DNA of 64,000 bases from Haemophilus parainfluenzae (GTDB taxonomy: Bacteria > Pseudomonadota > Gammaproteobacteria > Enterobacterales > Pasteurellaceae), in contig NZ_CP127167.1 in assembly GCF_036288925.1 (NCBI RefSeq), positions 992,001 through 1,056,000 of the forward strand, read 5' to 3'. The position numbers were made by a program, and so were the translations under genes. Under the pieces are notes generated by a model. The model was not told the DNA's origin, made no database searches, and worked only from the letters and a program-made list of their open reading frames with translations. Positions within the stretch are counted from its first letter, which is position 1. Every line of letters begins with the position of its first letter. Below are positions 18,692 to 26,938 of the stretch, piece by piece.

Positions 18692-18713
18692 TTTTACGAT
18701 CTGAATCGCAAAA
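18692..18713 (+). promoter_or_regulatory. CRP-S (Sxy-dependent competence) site upstream of dprA
   Basis: The 22-bp site has the core TACGATCTGAATCGCA inside T and A tracts. CRP-S sites of Haemophilus have TGCGA-N6-TCGCA cores needing both CRP and Sxy; only one core base differs here. A CATAAT -10 at 18751-18756 would put the site centre near -61, a standard class I activator position. dprA is a known member of this regulon in H. influenzae. Confidence 0.8.
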
Positions 18714-18779
18714 TTAAGACAAATCTTTCATTTTGGGAGACCAACCTTGTCATAATTCTCTTTTTAAAGGAGAGAATAA

Positions 18780-19895
18780 ATGAGTGATTTTGCGTCGATT
18801 TTATTGCGGTTGTCACAAGTCCCCAAATTGGGCAGTGTGCGAATTCAACAAATTCTAGCCCATGTAGGTATAGAAGACTTATTAAATTATGATGAAGTTG
18901 CATTTCAACAAATGGGCTGGAAATCTTTGCAGATTCGTCGTTGGTTTCAGCCTGAAATGAAATTCATTGAACCCGCTTTGAGTTGGGCCGAAAAAGAAGG
19001 GCATCATTTAATTCACAGTTTTTCAGATGACTATCCTTTTTTACTCAAACAAATTAGTGGTTTTCCGCCTTTATTATTTGTGAAAGGCAATTTAACCGCA
19101 CTTTCTGCTCAACAAATCGCCATGGTGGGGAGTCGCTATTGTTCGGCTTATGGTGAATATTGGGCAAAATATTTTGCGACAGAACTTTCTCTCGCGGGAT
19201 TGACGGTCACGAGTGGACTTGCATTAGGTATCGATGGATTTAGTCACCAGGCGGTGGTGGATATTCAAGGACAAACCATTGCCGTATTGGGCAGTGGATT
19301 AGCGCACATTTACCCCGCGAAACATCGCCGATTAGCCGAGCAAATTATCGAAAATAACGGGGCATTAGTTTCTGAATTTATCCCTACGCAAGCACCGATT
19401 GCCGAAAACTTTCCTCGCCGTAATCGCATTATCAGCGGGCTTTCATTAGGAACATTAGTCATTGAAGCCACAGAGAAAAGCGGTTCACTCATTACAGCAC
19501 GTTATGCCTTAGAACAAAATCGCGATATTTTTGCGCTGCCGGGGAATATTCAAAGTGAATACAGTCAAGGCTGCCATAAATTGATTAAGCAAGGGGCGAT
19601 GTTGGTGGAAAATGTTAAAGATATTTTAGATAGCCTCAACCATAGTGTTGTTTTTCAGCCGCCAGTACATGTGCTAATCAATCAGTCGATAACTCAACCG
19701 CTCACAGCAAAAACACCAGCTGTGGAGCCGAGTCATCCTGAACTTTATCAACATATCAGTTATACACCAATAAGCCTCGATGATTTATCTGCAGCATTGA
19801 ATTTGCCGGTGGATTCGCTTTTAGTACAGTTATTGGATTTGGAATTACAAGACTTAATCGTCAATGAGAATGGACTCTATAAGCGGGTAGCGTAA
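18780..19895 (+). CDS. dprA: DNA-processing protein DprA (natural transformation)
   Basis: This 371-residue protein loads RecA onto incoming single-stranded DNA during natural transformation. It has an N-terminal helical domain (~1-70), the Rossmann-like DprA core with [14 protein letters not shown] (~112), [16 protein letters not shown] (~142) and [12 protein letters not shown] (~205), and a C-terminal winged-helix segment (~310-371, ending [12 protein letters not shown]). It sits behind a competence CRP-S site and is divergent from the leucine operon. The abundant USS copies in the window fit a naturally competent host. Confidence 0.96.
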   Translation: MSDFASILLRLSQVPKLGSVRIQQILAHVGIEDLLNYDEVAFQQMGWKSLQIRRWFQPEMKFIEPALSWAEKEGHHLIHSFSDDYPFLLKQISGFPPLLFVKGNLTALSAQQIAMVGSRYCSAYGEYWAKYFATELSLAGLTVTSGLALGIDGFSHQAVVDIQGQTIAVLGSGLAHIYPAKHRRLAEQIIENNGALVSEFIPTQAPIAENFPRRNRIISGLSLGTLVIEATEKSGSLITARYALEQNRDIFALPGNIQSEYSQGCHKLIKQGAMLVENVKDILDSLNHSVVFQPPVHVLINQSITQPLTAKTPAVEPSHPELYQHISYTPISLDDLSAALNLPVDSLLVQLLDLELQDLIVNENGLYKRVA

Positions 19896-19958
19896 ACGGG
19901 GTGGAGCGAGGAGGCTATCCTGTGCTAAGATACGGTTTCGTTTTAGAAAGGAGAACCT

Positions 19959-20735
19959 ATGTTAGCCATTATTTCCCCAGCAAAAACCTTAGATTTTGAA
20001 AGTGCGGTCAGAAATCTGCCTGTTTCTCAACCGCACTTGACGGATTATAGTGAACAACTGATTGAAATCTGCCGTCAATTATCTCCCCAAGATCTTTCTT
20101 CCTTAATGTCTATCAGCGATAAACTTGCAGGCCTAAATGTCGCTCGTTTTGCGGAATGGACAAAATCTCACAACGAAAAAAATTCACGCGCAGCCATTTG
20201 GGCATTCAAAGGTGATGTTTACACCGGCTTAGATGCTGATAGTTTATCTGATGAAGATGTACAATTCGCTCAACATCATTTACGTATGCTTTCTGGCCTA
20301 TATGGCTTACTTAAACCCCTCGATTTAATGCAACCTTACCGCTTGGAAATGGGCACAAAGTTAGCGAATCCAAAAGGGAAAGATCTTTATGCTTTTTGGG
20401 GAAATATCATCACTCAATCTGTACAACAGGCACTTGATGAGCAAGGTGATCGTGTGTTGATCAATTTAGCTTCAGATGAGTATTATAAATCAGTGAAAGA
20501 GAGCCAATTAGACGCACAGATTGTTAAGCCAGTTTTCTTAGATAATAAGAATGGTCAATACAAAGTGATCAGCTTTTATGCGAAAAAAGCTCGTGGTTTA
20601 ATGTGTCGTTTTATCATTCAAAATCGTTTACAGTGTGTTGAACAACTGAAAGAGTTTAACCTTGGTGGTTATTGGTTTGATGCAGCATCCTCTACTGAAA
20701 AAGAATTTGTATTTAAGCGAGATATTAATGAATAA
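19959..20735 (+). CDS. yaaA: Peroxide stress protein YaaA (UPF0246)
   Basis: This 258-residue protein belongs to the YaaA family, which lowers intracellular iron and protects DNA during peroxide stress in E. coli. It opens [15 protein letters not shown], the family signature, and contains [30 protein letters not shown] (~100) and [15 protein letters not shown]. It begins 63 bp after dprA with AAAGGAG ahead of the ATG. Its stop overlaps the start of the next lipoprotein gene by 8 bp. Confidence 0.94.
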   Translation: MLAIISPAKTLDFESAVRNLPVSQPHLTDYSEQLIEICRQLSPQDLSSLMSISDKLAGLNVARFAEWTKSHNEKNSRAAIWAFKGDVYTGLDADSLSDEDVQFAQHHLRMLSGLYGLLKPLDLMQPYRLEMGTKLANPKGKDLYAFWGNIITQSVQQALDEQGDRVLINLASDEYYKSVKESQLDAQIVKPVFLDNKNGQYKVISFYAKKARGLMCRFIIQNRLQCVEQLKEFNLGGYWFDAASSTEKEFVFKRDINE

Positions 20736-21321
20736 AATTCTTGTTATATTGACCGCACTTTTACTCTCAGGTTGTGCGGCAAAGGTGAGTCAGCTTCAAA
20801 CGCCTGAAAAAATTGAGTACAACGGCAAAACCTATAAGCTTACTGCAAGCCAAGATTTGGGGACGATTGCACGTTACGTTTATCTGATGGAGCCAGATAC
20901 ATTAGAAAATTGGCAATCTCAGATTGAAGTGTTGTTTGATCGCGATCTGGTTCGTACTATAGAACAACGCGTGACATTACGTGAGAAGGTATACCGTAAT
21001 TTAGGTGTAAAAGATTTCAAAATCCTTGCTAATTCAACGAATCCGAAAAAGCCTGCCACAGAGTTAACTGGTTATGTCATTTATGCACCAACAGAACAGA
21101 ATCCATCTTGGCAGGTAGATATTGCAAAAGGAAAAAATATTCCTTCTTGTGGTTTTGTACAATATCAATATTCTCAAAAAGTAGAACAAGGTAAAAAATT
21201 TCAACGTTTAAGTAAAGTAAAGATAGTAAGACATTTAGAAAAATATTTAGTGGCGAAAGAAAGTAAGACACTACAAAAAGCAGATTTGTCTTGGAAGTGT
21301 GAAAATCATTTTAATCACTAA
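20728..21321 (+). CDS. Predicted lipoprotein downstream of yaaA, unknown function
   Basis: This 197-residue protein begins [19 protein letters not shown] with the lipobox LSGC, so it should be lipid-anchored in the envelope. The frame is open further upstream, but the ATG at 20728 is the only start that begins with a signal peptide. It overlaps the yaaA stop by 8 bp, suggesting coupled translation. The mature part has two cysteines ([11 protein letters not shown] and SWKCENHF). I do not recognise a domain. The same position is occupied by a small lipoprotein gene in H. influenzae, as I recall the gene order. Confidence 0.8.
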   Translation: MNKILVILTALLLSGCAAKVSQLQTPEKIEYNGKTYKLTASQDLGTIARYVYLMEPDTLENWQSQIEVLFDRDLVRTIEQRVTLREKVYRNLGVKDFKILANSTNPKKPATELTGYVIYAPTEQNPSWQVDIAKGKNIPSCGFVQYQYSQKVEQGKKFQRLSKVKIVRHLEKYLVAKESKTLQKADLSWKCENHFNH

Positions 21322-21432
21322 AACTTATAACTAGATCAAATCTGGCGTAAATTTTAAAAATTTTGCTAGAGCAGAAATAGTGGATAGTGTAATCTTATTA
21401 TTAGTTATTTTTAGAATGCAAAGTAGGTAAGT

Positions 21433-22398
21433 ATGATTAAAAAAATTGCGGTATTAACCAGTGGTGGCGATGCACCAGGCATGAATGCTGCTATTCGTGC
21501 TGTTGTACGAGCAGCACTTGCAGAAGGGCTTGAAGTATTTGGGATTTACGATGGTTATCAAGGCTTATATAACAATAAAATCAAACAGCTAAACCGTTAT
21601 AGTGTATCAGATGTGATTAACCGTGGTGGTACATTCTTAGGGTCTGCTCGTTTCCCTGAATTTAAGGATCCTGCCGTCCGTGAGAAATGTGCGGAAATTT
21701 TACGTTCACATGGTATTGATGCCTTAGTAGTTATCGGGGGGGACGGTTCTTATATGGGGGCAAAATTGCTCACAGAAGAACATGGTTTCCCTTGCGTAGG
21801 TATTCCAGGCACGATTGATAACGATGTAGCAGGCACGGATTACACAATCGGTTATCAAACAGCCCTACAAACAGCAGTGGACGCCATTGATCGTTTGCGT
21901 GACACCTCAAGTTCTCACCAACGTATTTCTATCGTAGAAATCATGGGTCGTCACTGTAGTGACTTAACTATTTCTGCAGGTATTGCCGGTGGTTGTGAAT
22001 ATATCGTGGCATCTGAAATGGAATTTAATCGTGAAGAATTAATTCGCCAAATTGAACGCAGTATTATTCGCGGAAAACGCCATGCGATTATTGCGATTAC
22101 TGAATTAATTACAGATGTGCATTCTTTAGCTCACGAAATAGAATCCAGAGTAGGACATGAAACTCGAGCAACGGTATTAGGCCATATTCAACGTGGTGGC
22201 TCACCTTGTGCTTTTGACCGAATCTTAGGTTCTCGTATGGGCTCGTATGCAGTAGACTTATTGTTACAAGGGAAAGGTGGCTACTGCGTGGGCATTCAAA
22301 ATGAAAAATTAGTTCACCATGATATTATTGATGCAATTAACAATATGCGCCGTGAATTTAAAGCAGATTGGTTAGAAATGGCTAAACGTTTAGAATAA
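21433..22398 (+). CDS. pfkA: 6-phosphofructokinase (ATP)
   Basis: This 321-residue glycolytic enzyme phosphorylates fructose 6-phosphate. Motifs of the bacterial ATP-PFK family are intact: [20 protein letters not shown] at the N-terminus, [11 protein letters not shown] (~102), the catalytic loop [16 protein letters not shown] with the active aspartate, MGRHCSDL, and [14 protein letters not shown] near the C-terminus. The gene has its own short upstream region and ends at a terminator shared with the converging transporter gene. The neighbouring sugar-phosphate transporter could feed it. Confidence 0.97.
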   Translation: MIKKIAVLTSGGDAPGMNAAIRAVVRAALAEGLEVFGIYDGYQGLYNNKIKQLNRYSVSDVINRGGTFLGSARFPEFKDPAVREKCAEILRSHGIDALVVIGGDGSYMGAKLLTEEHGFPCVGIPGTIDNDVAGTDYTIGYQTALQTAVDAIDRLRDTSSSHQRISIVEIMGRHCSDLTISAGIAGGCEYIVASEMEFNREELIRQIERSIIRGKRHAIIAITELITDVHSLAHEIESRVGHETRATVLGHIQRGGSPCAFDRILGSRMGSYAVDLLLQGKGGYCVGIQNEKLVHHDIIDAINNMRREFKADWLEMAKRLE

Positions 22399-22425
22399 TC
22401 TTTTTACGGTTATTTAAAACAAAAG

Positions 22426-22463
22426 AAATCGGGCTAAAATAATCATTGTTTTAGCCCGATTTT
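22426..22463. terminator. Bidirectional terminator between pfkA and the UhpC-like gene
   Basis: AAATCGGGCTAAAA and TTTTAGCCCGATTT form a 14-bp stem with a ~9-base loop, followed by T residues, between convergent genes. Confidence 0.85.
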
Positions 22464-22476
22464 TATATGCCGTAGA

Positions 22477-23802
22477 TTAGGCTTTTCGGTTATTTCTCTT
22501 ACGTTGTAAGAAGTACACTAAAATGAGTAATAATGCACAAGCGAGAGAAACGATAAATAAGCTACCAAAGAATCCATTCCAATGGAAAGATTGAATAATC
22601 CATGCTAATGGCGCACCTGCTGCTGCTGCACCAATATAGGCGAAGAGACTAACGAAACCGGTAGAAGAACCTGAAGCATGTTTATGGGAGTTTTCCGCAG
22701 CCGCCATTGCGATAAGGAATTGTGGACCGAAGATAAAGAATCCCATCAGGAAGAACAATCCACACATAATGAAATAGTTATCGCTAGGGATGAACCATAA
22801 TGCTAAGGAAGTTGAAATAATACCTAACACATAAATAATGTTCATTTGGGTACGGTTTCCGTTGAAGAATTTATCAGACCCCCAACCTGCAAAAAGCGCA
22901 CCTAAGAATCCGCCGATTTCAAAGAAAGAAACAGCAGAGTTTGCTTTAAGTAAGTCATAACCGTGGGTTTCTGTTAAATATAAGTTACCCCAGTCGTTGA
23001 TACCAGTACGGATAATATAAATAAAACACCAAGAGAATGCTAATGCCCAGATAATGCTGTTTTTGAACACATAAATTTTAAGAATTTCCCAGTTAGATAA
23101 ACCTAAACCTTCACTTTCATGTTCTTTTTCAGCAATATCATTACGCCATTCACCAACCGTTGGGAGACCCATTGAAGTCGGGCGATCGCGCAATAAGAAA
23201 CAAAGAGCAAAACCGATGACACAGGCTATAATTCCTGGCACGATCATACCGTAACGCCATCCCCAATAAAGGGCGACGGCACCAGATAAAATTGGAATGA
23301 GTGCACCACCTAAGTTATGTGAGGTATTCCAAATCGCCCACCATAATCCTCGTTCGTTACGTGAGTACCAAGTGTTTAGAATTTTTGAACATGGAGGCCA
23401 TCCCCAACCTTGGAAAAAGGCGTTGATCATCCAAAGGGTGATAAACATAAAGATAGATGAACTCATACCGAATAGAATATTAACGACACCCGTCATCATT
23501 AAGCCAATCCCCATAAAGTAACGAGGATTAGAACGATCACCAAGTACACCTGATAAGAATTTTGACACACCGTAGGTAAGATAAAACGCCGTACCCATGA
23601 TCCCGATATCGGCTTTTTGTAGCCCTAAGTCCGTCAGCATGGCAGGCATAACGAAGTTAAAGCTTTTACGAGTAAAATAGAAAACGGCATATCCGATATA
23701 GCTAGTGATCATCAAATGTAATCGCCAGTAACGATAAGTTTTGTCGATCTCCTCTTTGCTTTTCGTAACCGGTAGATCCGGTGGTACACTGAAGATACCC
23801 AT
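22477..23802 (-). CDS. UhpC-like organophosphate:phosphate antiporter (MFS)
   Basis: This 441-residue protein has 12 predicted membrane helices and belongs to the OPA family (GlpT/UhpT/UhpC). It is closest in pattern to UhpC: EIDKTYRYWRLHL, YAVFYFTRKSFN, FQGWGWPPCSKIL, ERGLWWAIWNTSHNLGGALIP, RDRPTSMGLPTVGEWR and INDWGNLYLTETHGYDL. In E. coli UhpC is mainly a glucose-6-phosphate sensor for UhpBA, but in chlamydiae it is the transporter. No uhpA/uhpB lies nearby, so transport is the better guess. The substrate (hexose phosphate) is inferred. A GGAG-like site precedes the ATG. Confidence 0.85.
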   Translation of the reverse strand: MGIFSVPPDLPVTKSKEEIDKTYRYWRLHLMITSYIGYAVFYFTRKSFNFVMPAMLTDLGLQKADIGIMGTAFYLTYGVSKFLSGVLGDRSNPRYFMGIGLMMTGVVNILFGMSSSIFMFITLWMINAFFQGWGWPPCSKILNTWYSRNERGLWWAIWNTSHNLGGALIPILSGAVALYWGWRYGMIVPGIIACVIGFALCFLLRDRPTSMGLPTVGEWRNDIAEKEHESEGLGLSNWEILKIYVFKNSIIWALAFSWCFIYIIRTGINDWGNLYLTETHGYDLLKANSAVSFFEIGGFLGALFAGWGSDKFFNGNRTQMNIIYVLGIISTSLALWFIPSDNYFIMCGLFFLMGFFIFGPQFLIAMAAAENSHKHASGSSTGFVSLFAYIGAAAAGAPLAWIIQSFHWNGFFGSLFIVSLACALLLILVYFLQRKRNNRKA

Positions 23803-23941
23803 AATATTTCTCCTCTAATGATAATAATAAATTATTCCAGTATATTACAAAGCCGACTTTCAAAAGGGGACTCAGATCAAAAAACTGGGGATTTATAGGA
23901 AAAAATGGCTTGATGAATCGTTGATTTGATGGTGTAAGAAC

Positions 23942-23980
23942 AAAGTACGGTCAAAATTTTTAAGGTTTTGACCGCACTTT
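23942..23980. terminator. USS-pair terminator downstream of folA
   Basis: AAAGTACGGTCAAAA and TTTTGACCGCACTTT form a long stem. The left arm is a USS with one changed core base (GTACGG instead of GTGCGG), so the pair now works more as a terminator than as two uptake sites. Confidence 0.7.
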
Positions 23981-24004
23981 GCTTTAGGATGGTTTAGATG
24001 TGTT

Positions 24005-24490
24005 TTATGCTTTACGTTGCAAAATAAAAACACGACAATCATAGGGATTATCCGCATCCGCTTGGCGATATTCTTCAAACTCGATGTTCCATTCAGCCCA
24101 ATTAATTTCAGGGAAGAAGGTGTCACCGTCAATGTCTGCTTGAATTTGCGTGAGGTACAATTTATCTGCTTTAGGTAAATATTGTTTAAATAACTCTCCG
24201 CCGCCGAGCAACATAATTTCATCAAATTCTTTGACAAAATCGACCGCACTTTCAAAACTATTTTTCCAGATGACACCTTCATGTTCGTAAGGCGTGCGTG
24301 AAAGGACAATATTAGTCCGTTTCGGTAGTGGGCGACCAATGCTTTCGAAAGTTTTACGGCCCATAATCACCGGTTTTCCCGTAGTGTTTTTACGAAACCA
24401 GGCTAAATCAGCAGGCAAGTGCCAAGGCATTTGATTATCTTTTCCGATGACGTTATTTTTTGTTATCGCAACGATCAAACTTAATGTCAT
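24005..24490 (-). CDS. folA: Dihydrofolate reductase
   Basis: This ~161-residue enzyme makes tetrahydrofolate and is the trimethoprim target. Motifs: MTLSLIVAITKNNVIGKDNQ, MPWHLPADLAWFRKNTTG (substrate-binding acid and W), PVIMGRKTFESIG with the NADPH loop, and EIMLLGGGELFKQYL. The reading frame extends 10 residues further, but the ATG at 24490 has AGGA 8 bases upstream and matches family length. It is divergent from proB. No resistance-type replacement enzyme is suggested; this is the normal chromosomal form. Confidence 0.95.
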   Translation of the reverse strand: MTLSLIVAITKNNVIGKDNQMPWHLPADLAWFRKNTTGKPVIMGRKTFESIGRPLPKRTNIVLSRTPYEHEGVIWKNSFESAVDFVKEFDEIMLLGGGELFKQYLPKADKLYLTQIQADIDGDTFFPEINWAEWNIEFEEYRQADADNPYDCRVFILQRKA

Positions 24491-24631
24491 ATTTTCTATC
24501 CTATTTTTCTTTTTTTGCATTATATCATAGCTATTCAGAAAATCTGAATTTGAGATGGTTTTTTTCGTGATTTTTATTAATTTTAGTGCTAATTTAACCG
24601 CACTTTTCTATTTTTTCACTGAGGACAAACT

Positions 24632-25741
24632 ATGTCGGCAAATCGCAAAACAATCGTCGTAAAATTTGGTACTAGCACATTAACACATGGTTCCCCAAAA
24701 TTGAATGCGCCTCACATGGTCGATATTGTTCGCCAGATTGCCCAGCTTCATCAAGCGGGTTTTCGTGTCGTGATTGTGACATCAGGTGCGATTGCAGCAG
24801 GACGGCATTATTTAAATCATCCTCAACTTCCGCCAACCATTGCGTCAAAGCAACTTCTAGCTGCAGTAGGGCAGAGTCAGCTGATTCAAGCCTGGGAAAA
24901 ATTATTTGCGATTTATGATATTCATATTGGACAAATTTTATTAACTCGTGCTGATATTGAAGACCGTGAACGTTTTTTAAATGCGCGCGATACATTACAT
25001 GCCCTGTTAGACAATCATATTATTCCTGTGATTAACGAGAATGATGCGGTGGCAACAGCTGAGATAAAAGTAGGAGATAATGATAACTTATCTGCATTAG
25101 TCGCGATTTTAGTGCAAGCGGAACAACTTTATTTATTAACGGATCAACAAGGTTTGTTCGAAAGCGATCCTCGTAAAAATCCAGATGCGAAATTGATTCC
25201 AGTGGTTGAGCAAATTACTGATCATATTCGTTCGATTGCAGGCGGTAGTGGTACAAACCTTGGTACTGGCGGGATGAGTACAAAAATTATTGCAGCAGAT
25301 GTGGCAACGCGTTCAGGTATTGAAACGATAATTGCACCAGGTAGCCGACCTGATGTGATTGTGGATTTAGCCTACGATAAACCAATTGGCACGAAATTTA
25401 TTGCACATCATTCAGATCGTCTCGAAAGTCGTAAACAGTGGTTATTTGCAGCTCCATCAGCGGGTATGCTGACGATTGATGAGGGTGCTGAAAATGCCAT
25501 GTTAGTACAGAATAAATCGTTGCTGCCTGCAGGAATTACGGCTGTGGAAGGGTGTTTCTCACGTGGTGAAGTCGTCAAAATTAAGAATACCTCAGGTAAA
25601 GTGATTGCACTTGGTATGCCGCGTTATAACAGCGATGCGTTGGAATTAATCAAAGGGAAAAAATCCCAGGAAATTGAGCAAATTCTTGGCTATGAGTACG
25701 GTGCAGTTGCGTTACATCGTGATGATATGATTGTGTTATAG
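24632..25741 (+). CDS. proB: Glutamate 5-kinase (proline biosynthesis)
   Basis: This 369-residue enzyme phosphorylates glutamate in the first step to proline. The amino-acid kinase domain (1-~255) has [41 protein letters not shown] and the [13 protein letters not shown] lysine loop. A C-terminal PUA domain (~275-369) has [15 protein letters not shown] and [12 protein letters not shown]. Full length for the two-domain form. proA is not adjacent. A USS copy lies just before the ribosome site (GAGGACAAACT). Confidence 0.96.
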   Translation: MSANRKTIVVKFGTSTLTHGSPKLNAPHMVDIVRQIAQLHQAGFRVVIVTSGAIAAGRHYLNHPQLPPTIASKQLLAAVGQSQLIQAWEKLFAIYDIHIGQILLTRADIEDRERFLNARDTLHALLDNHIIPVINENDAVATAEIKVGDNDNLSALVAILVQAEQLYLLTDQQGLFESDPRKNPDAKLIPVVEQITDHIRSIAGGSGTNLGTGGMSTKIIAADVATRSGIETIIAPGSRPDVIVDLAYDKPIGTKFIAHHSDRLESRKQWLFAAPSAGMLTIDEGAENAMLVQNKSLLPAGITAVEGCFSRGEVVKIKNTSGKVIALGMPRYNSDALELIKGKKSQEIEQILGYEYGAVALHRDDMIVL

Positions 25742-25864
25742 CATTAAAGATTTATCATCTACTCAAAGGTTATTCTTGAAAATATCGTAGCCAATTTTAG
25801 TGGGTAAATATATAGGAGGTATAAGTGTAGTTCCTTATTGACTAAAGAGGGGCGGGATATTGGC

Positions 25865-25993
25865 ATGATGATAACCATTTTTTCATCTATAGCTATCGCA
25901 GTAATAACAACGGTGATAGGAAATAAAAAAAGTGCGGTTATTTTTATTTGTACCGCACTTTTAATGTTTTATTTTTTCATTACATTCCTATGA
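25865..25993 (+). CDS. Possible small hydrophobic membrane peptide (42 codons)
   Basis: An ATG at 25865 opens a 42-codon frame starting MMITIFSSIAIAVITTVIG and ending YFFITFL. It forms two hydrophobic segments around a short NKKS turn. A GGGA lies about 9 bases before the ATG. The frame is open upstream to a TTG at 25838. It resembles, in general style only, the ~50-residue DUF5993-type membrane peptides. Against it: a USS-pair hairpin lies inside the frame, and the end overlaps ftsN on the other strand by 14 bp. Confidence 0.3.
   Translation: MMITIFSSIAIAVITTVIGNKKSAVIFICTALLMFYFFITFL
25927..25962. terminator. USS-pair terminator between proB and ftsN
   Basis: AAAAGTGCGGT (25927-25937) and ACCGCACTTTT (25952-25962) form an 11-bp stem with T runs on both strands, suited to end both converging genes. 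Confidence 0.75.
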
Positions 25994-26846
25994 CGACACA
26001 GCTTGCTACAGGTTTTGCTGTATCTTGAACAGCAGTTGCGGCATCTCGACTGCTAAATGGTCCTACGCGGACACGATTCCATTCTTCATTTCGCATAATT
26101 TGTGCATTTACACCCGCCATCGCAAGACGACCTTGTAAACTTTCTGCTTGTGCGCGATTTTTAAATGCGCCACATTGCAAACCAAATTTTTTACCACCAG
26201 CCTGTACTTGCTGTTCAGCAGGTTTCGGTTCGGCTTTTTTCGGTTGCTCTATTTTAGCTGGTTCTGTTTTTACAGGTTCTGCTTTTACCACATCCGCTTT
26301 TTTCGGCTGTTCAGACTTTTTAACTGACTCAGGCTTTTTCGCCTCTGTTTTTTCTGTTTGCTGAGCTGGCTGAGCTTGAGCTGTTTGTGCTGATTGAGCT
26401 TGTTGTGCTTGAGCTGTGGTTTTTTCTGTATTCGCTGCTTCTTGCTCTTTACGTTGAGCTTCTAATTTTTTTGCTTCCTCTGCTGCCTTTTGCTCTTTTT
26501 CCATTTGAATCAGCACTTGACGCTGCTCTTCCGTCAAACGCATATTTTTTTCAACAGAAGAAGGATTATTATCCACCGGCACAGTACGGGTTTCTAATTC
26601 TTTAATATAGTGCCATACTTCTTCTGGACGATTTGGTAACACACTTTTCGGTTGCGGTTTTTCTGGTTGAACCGTTGTTGTCACTACAGGTTCAGGCGTT
26701 TTGCTTTTTAAGAAATAAAGCCCTAAACCAAAACCTAATACCGCCACTAATGCAAGACCAATTAAGGTATTGCGATTGAAACTTTTCTGTGCTTTCTTTT
26801 TATTATTTTTTGAGCCGTTTCGACCGGCAAAATCTCGATGAGCCAC
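25980..26846 (-). CDS. ftsN: Cell division protein FtsN-like, SPOR domain
   Basis: This 288-residue bitopic protein has a basic cytoplasmic start (MAHRDFAGRNGSKNNKKK), one membrane helix (~25-48), a long Q/A/K/E/P-rich periplasmic linker (~100-210) and a C-terminal SPOR domain (~212-288) that binds denuded peptidoglycan at the septum. Two SPOR cysteines (GLQCGAF and ASCVVIG) could form the disulfide known in E. coli FtsN. The layout and the position next to priA fit FtsN. The linker's repetitive Lys/Glu/Pro composition may vary in length between strains. Confidence 0.87.
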   Translation of the reverse strand: MAHRDFAGRNGSKNNKKKAQKSFNRNTLIGLALVAVLGFGLGLYFLKSKTPEPVVTTTVQPEKPQPKSVLPNRPEEVWHYIKELETRTVPVDNNPSSVEKNMRLTEEQRQVLIQMEKEQKAAEEAKKLEAQRKEQEAANTEKTTAQAQQAQSAQTAQAQPAQQTEKTEAKKPESVKKSEQPKKADVVKAEPVKTEPAKIEQPKKAEPKPAEQQVQAGGKKFGLQCGAFKNRAQAESLQGRLAMAGVNAQIMRNEEWNRVRVGPFSSRDAATAVQDTAKPVASCVVIGM

Positions 26847-26938
26847 GATACAATCCTAAAATATTCGATTAATTAAAATTAAAGTGTAAAAAATACTTAA
26901 TTCTACTGAAAAACTGTGCATTTTTCTAGGGGATTTTG

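Noticed and set aside
23893-24339. 148-codon minus-strand frame overlapping folA
   Set aside because: It is out of frame with the well-supported folA and has no recognisable motif.
26270-26500. Repetitive K/E/P/Q/A-rich segment of ftsN as a tandem-repeat or CRISPR-like array
   Set aside because: It is low-complexity coding sequence with irregular units and no constant repeat/spacer pattern, typical of the FtsN linker.
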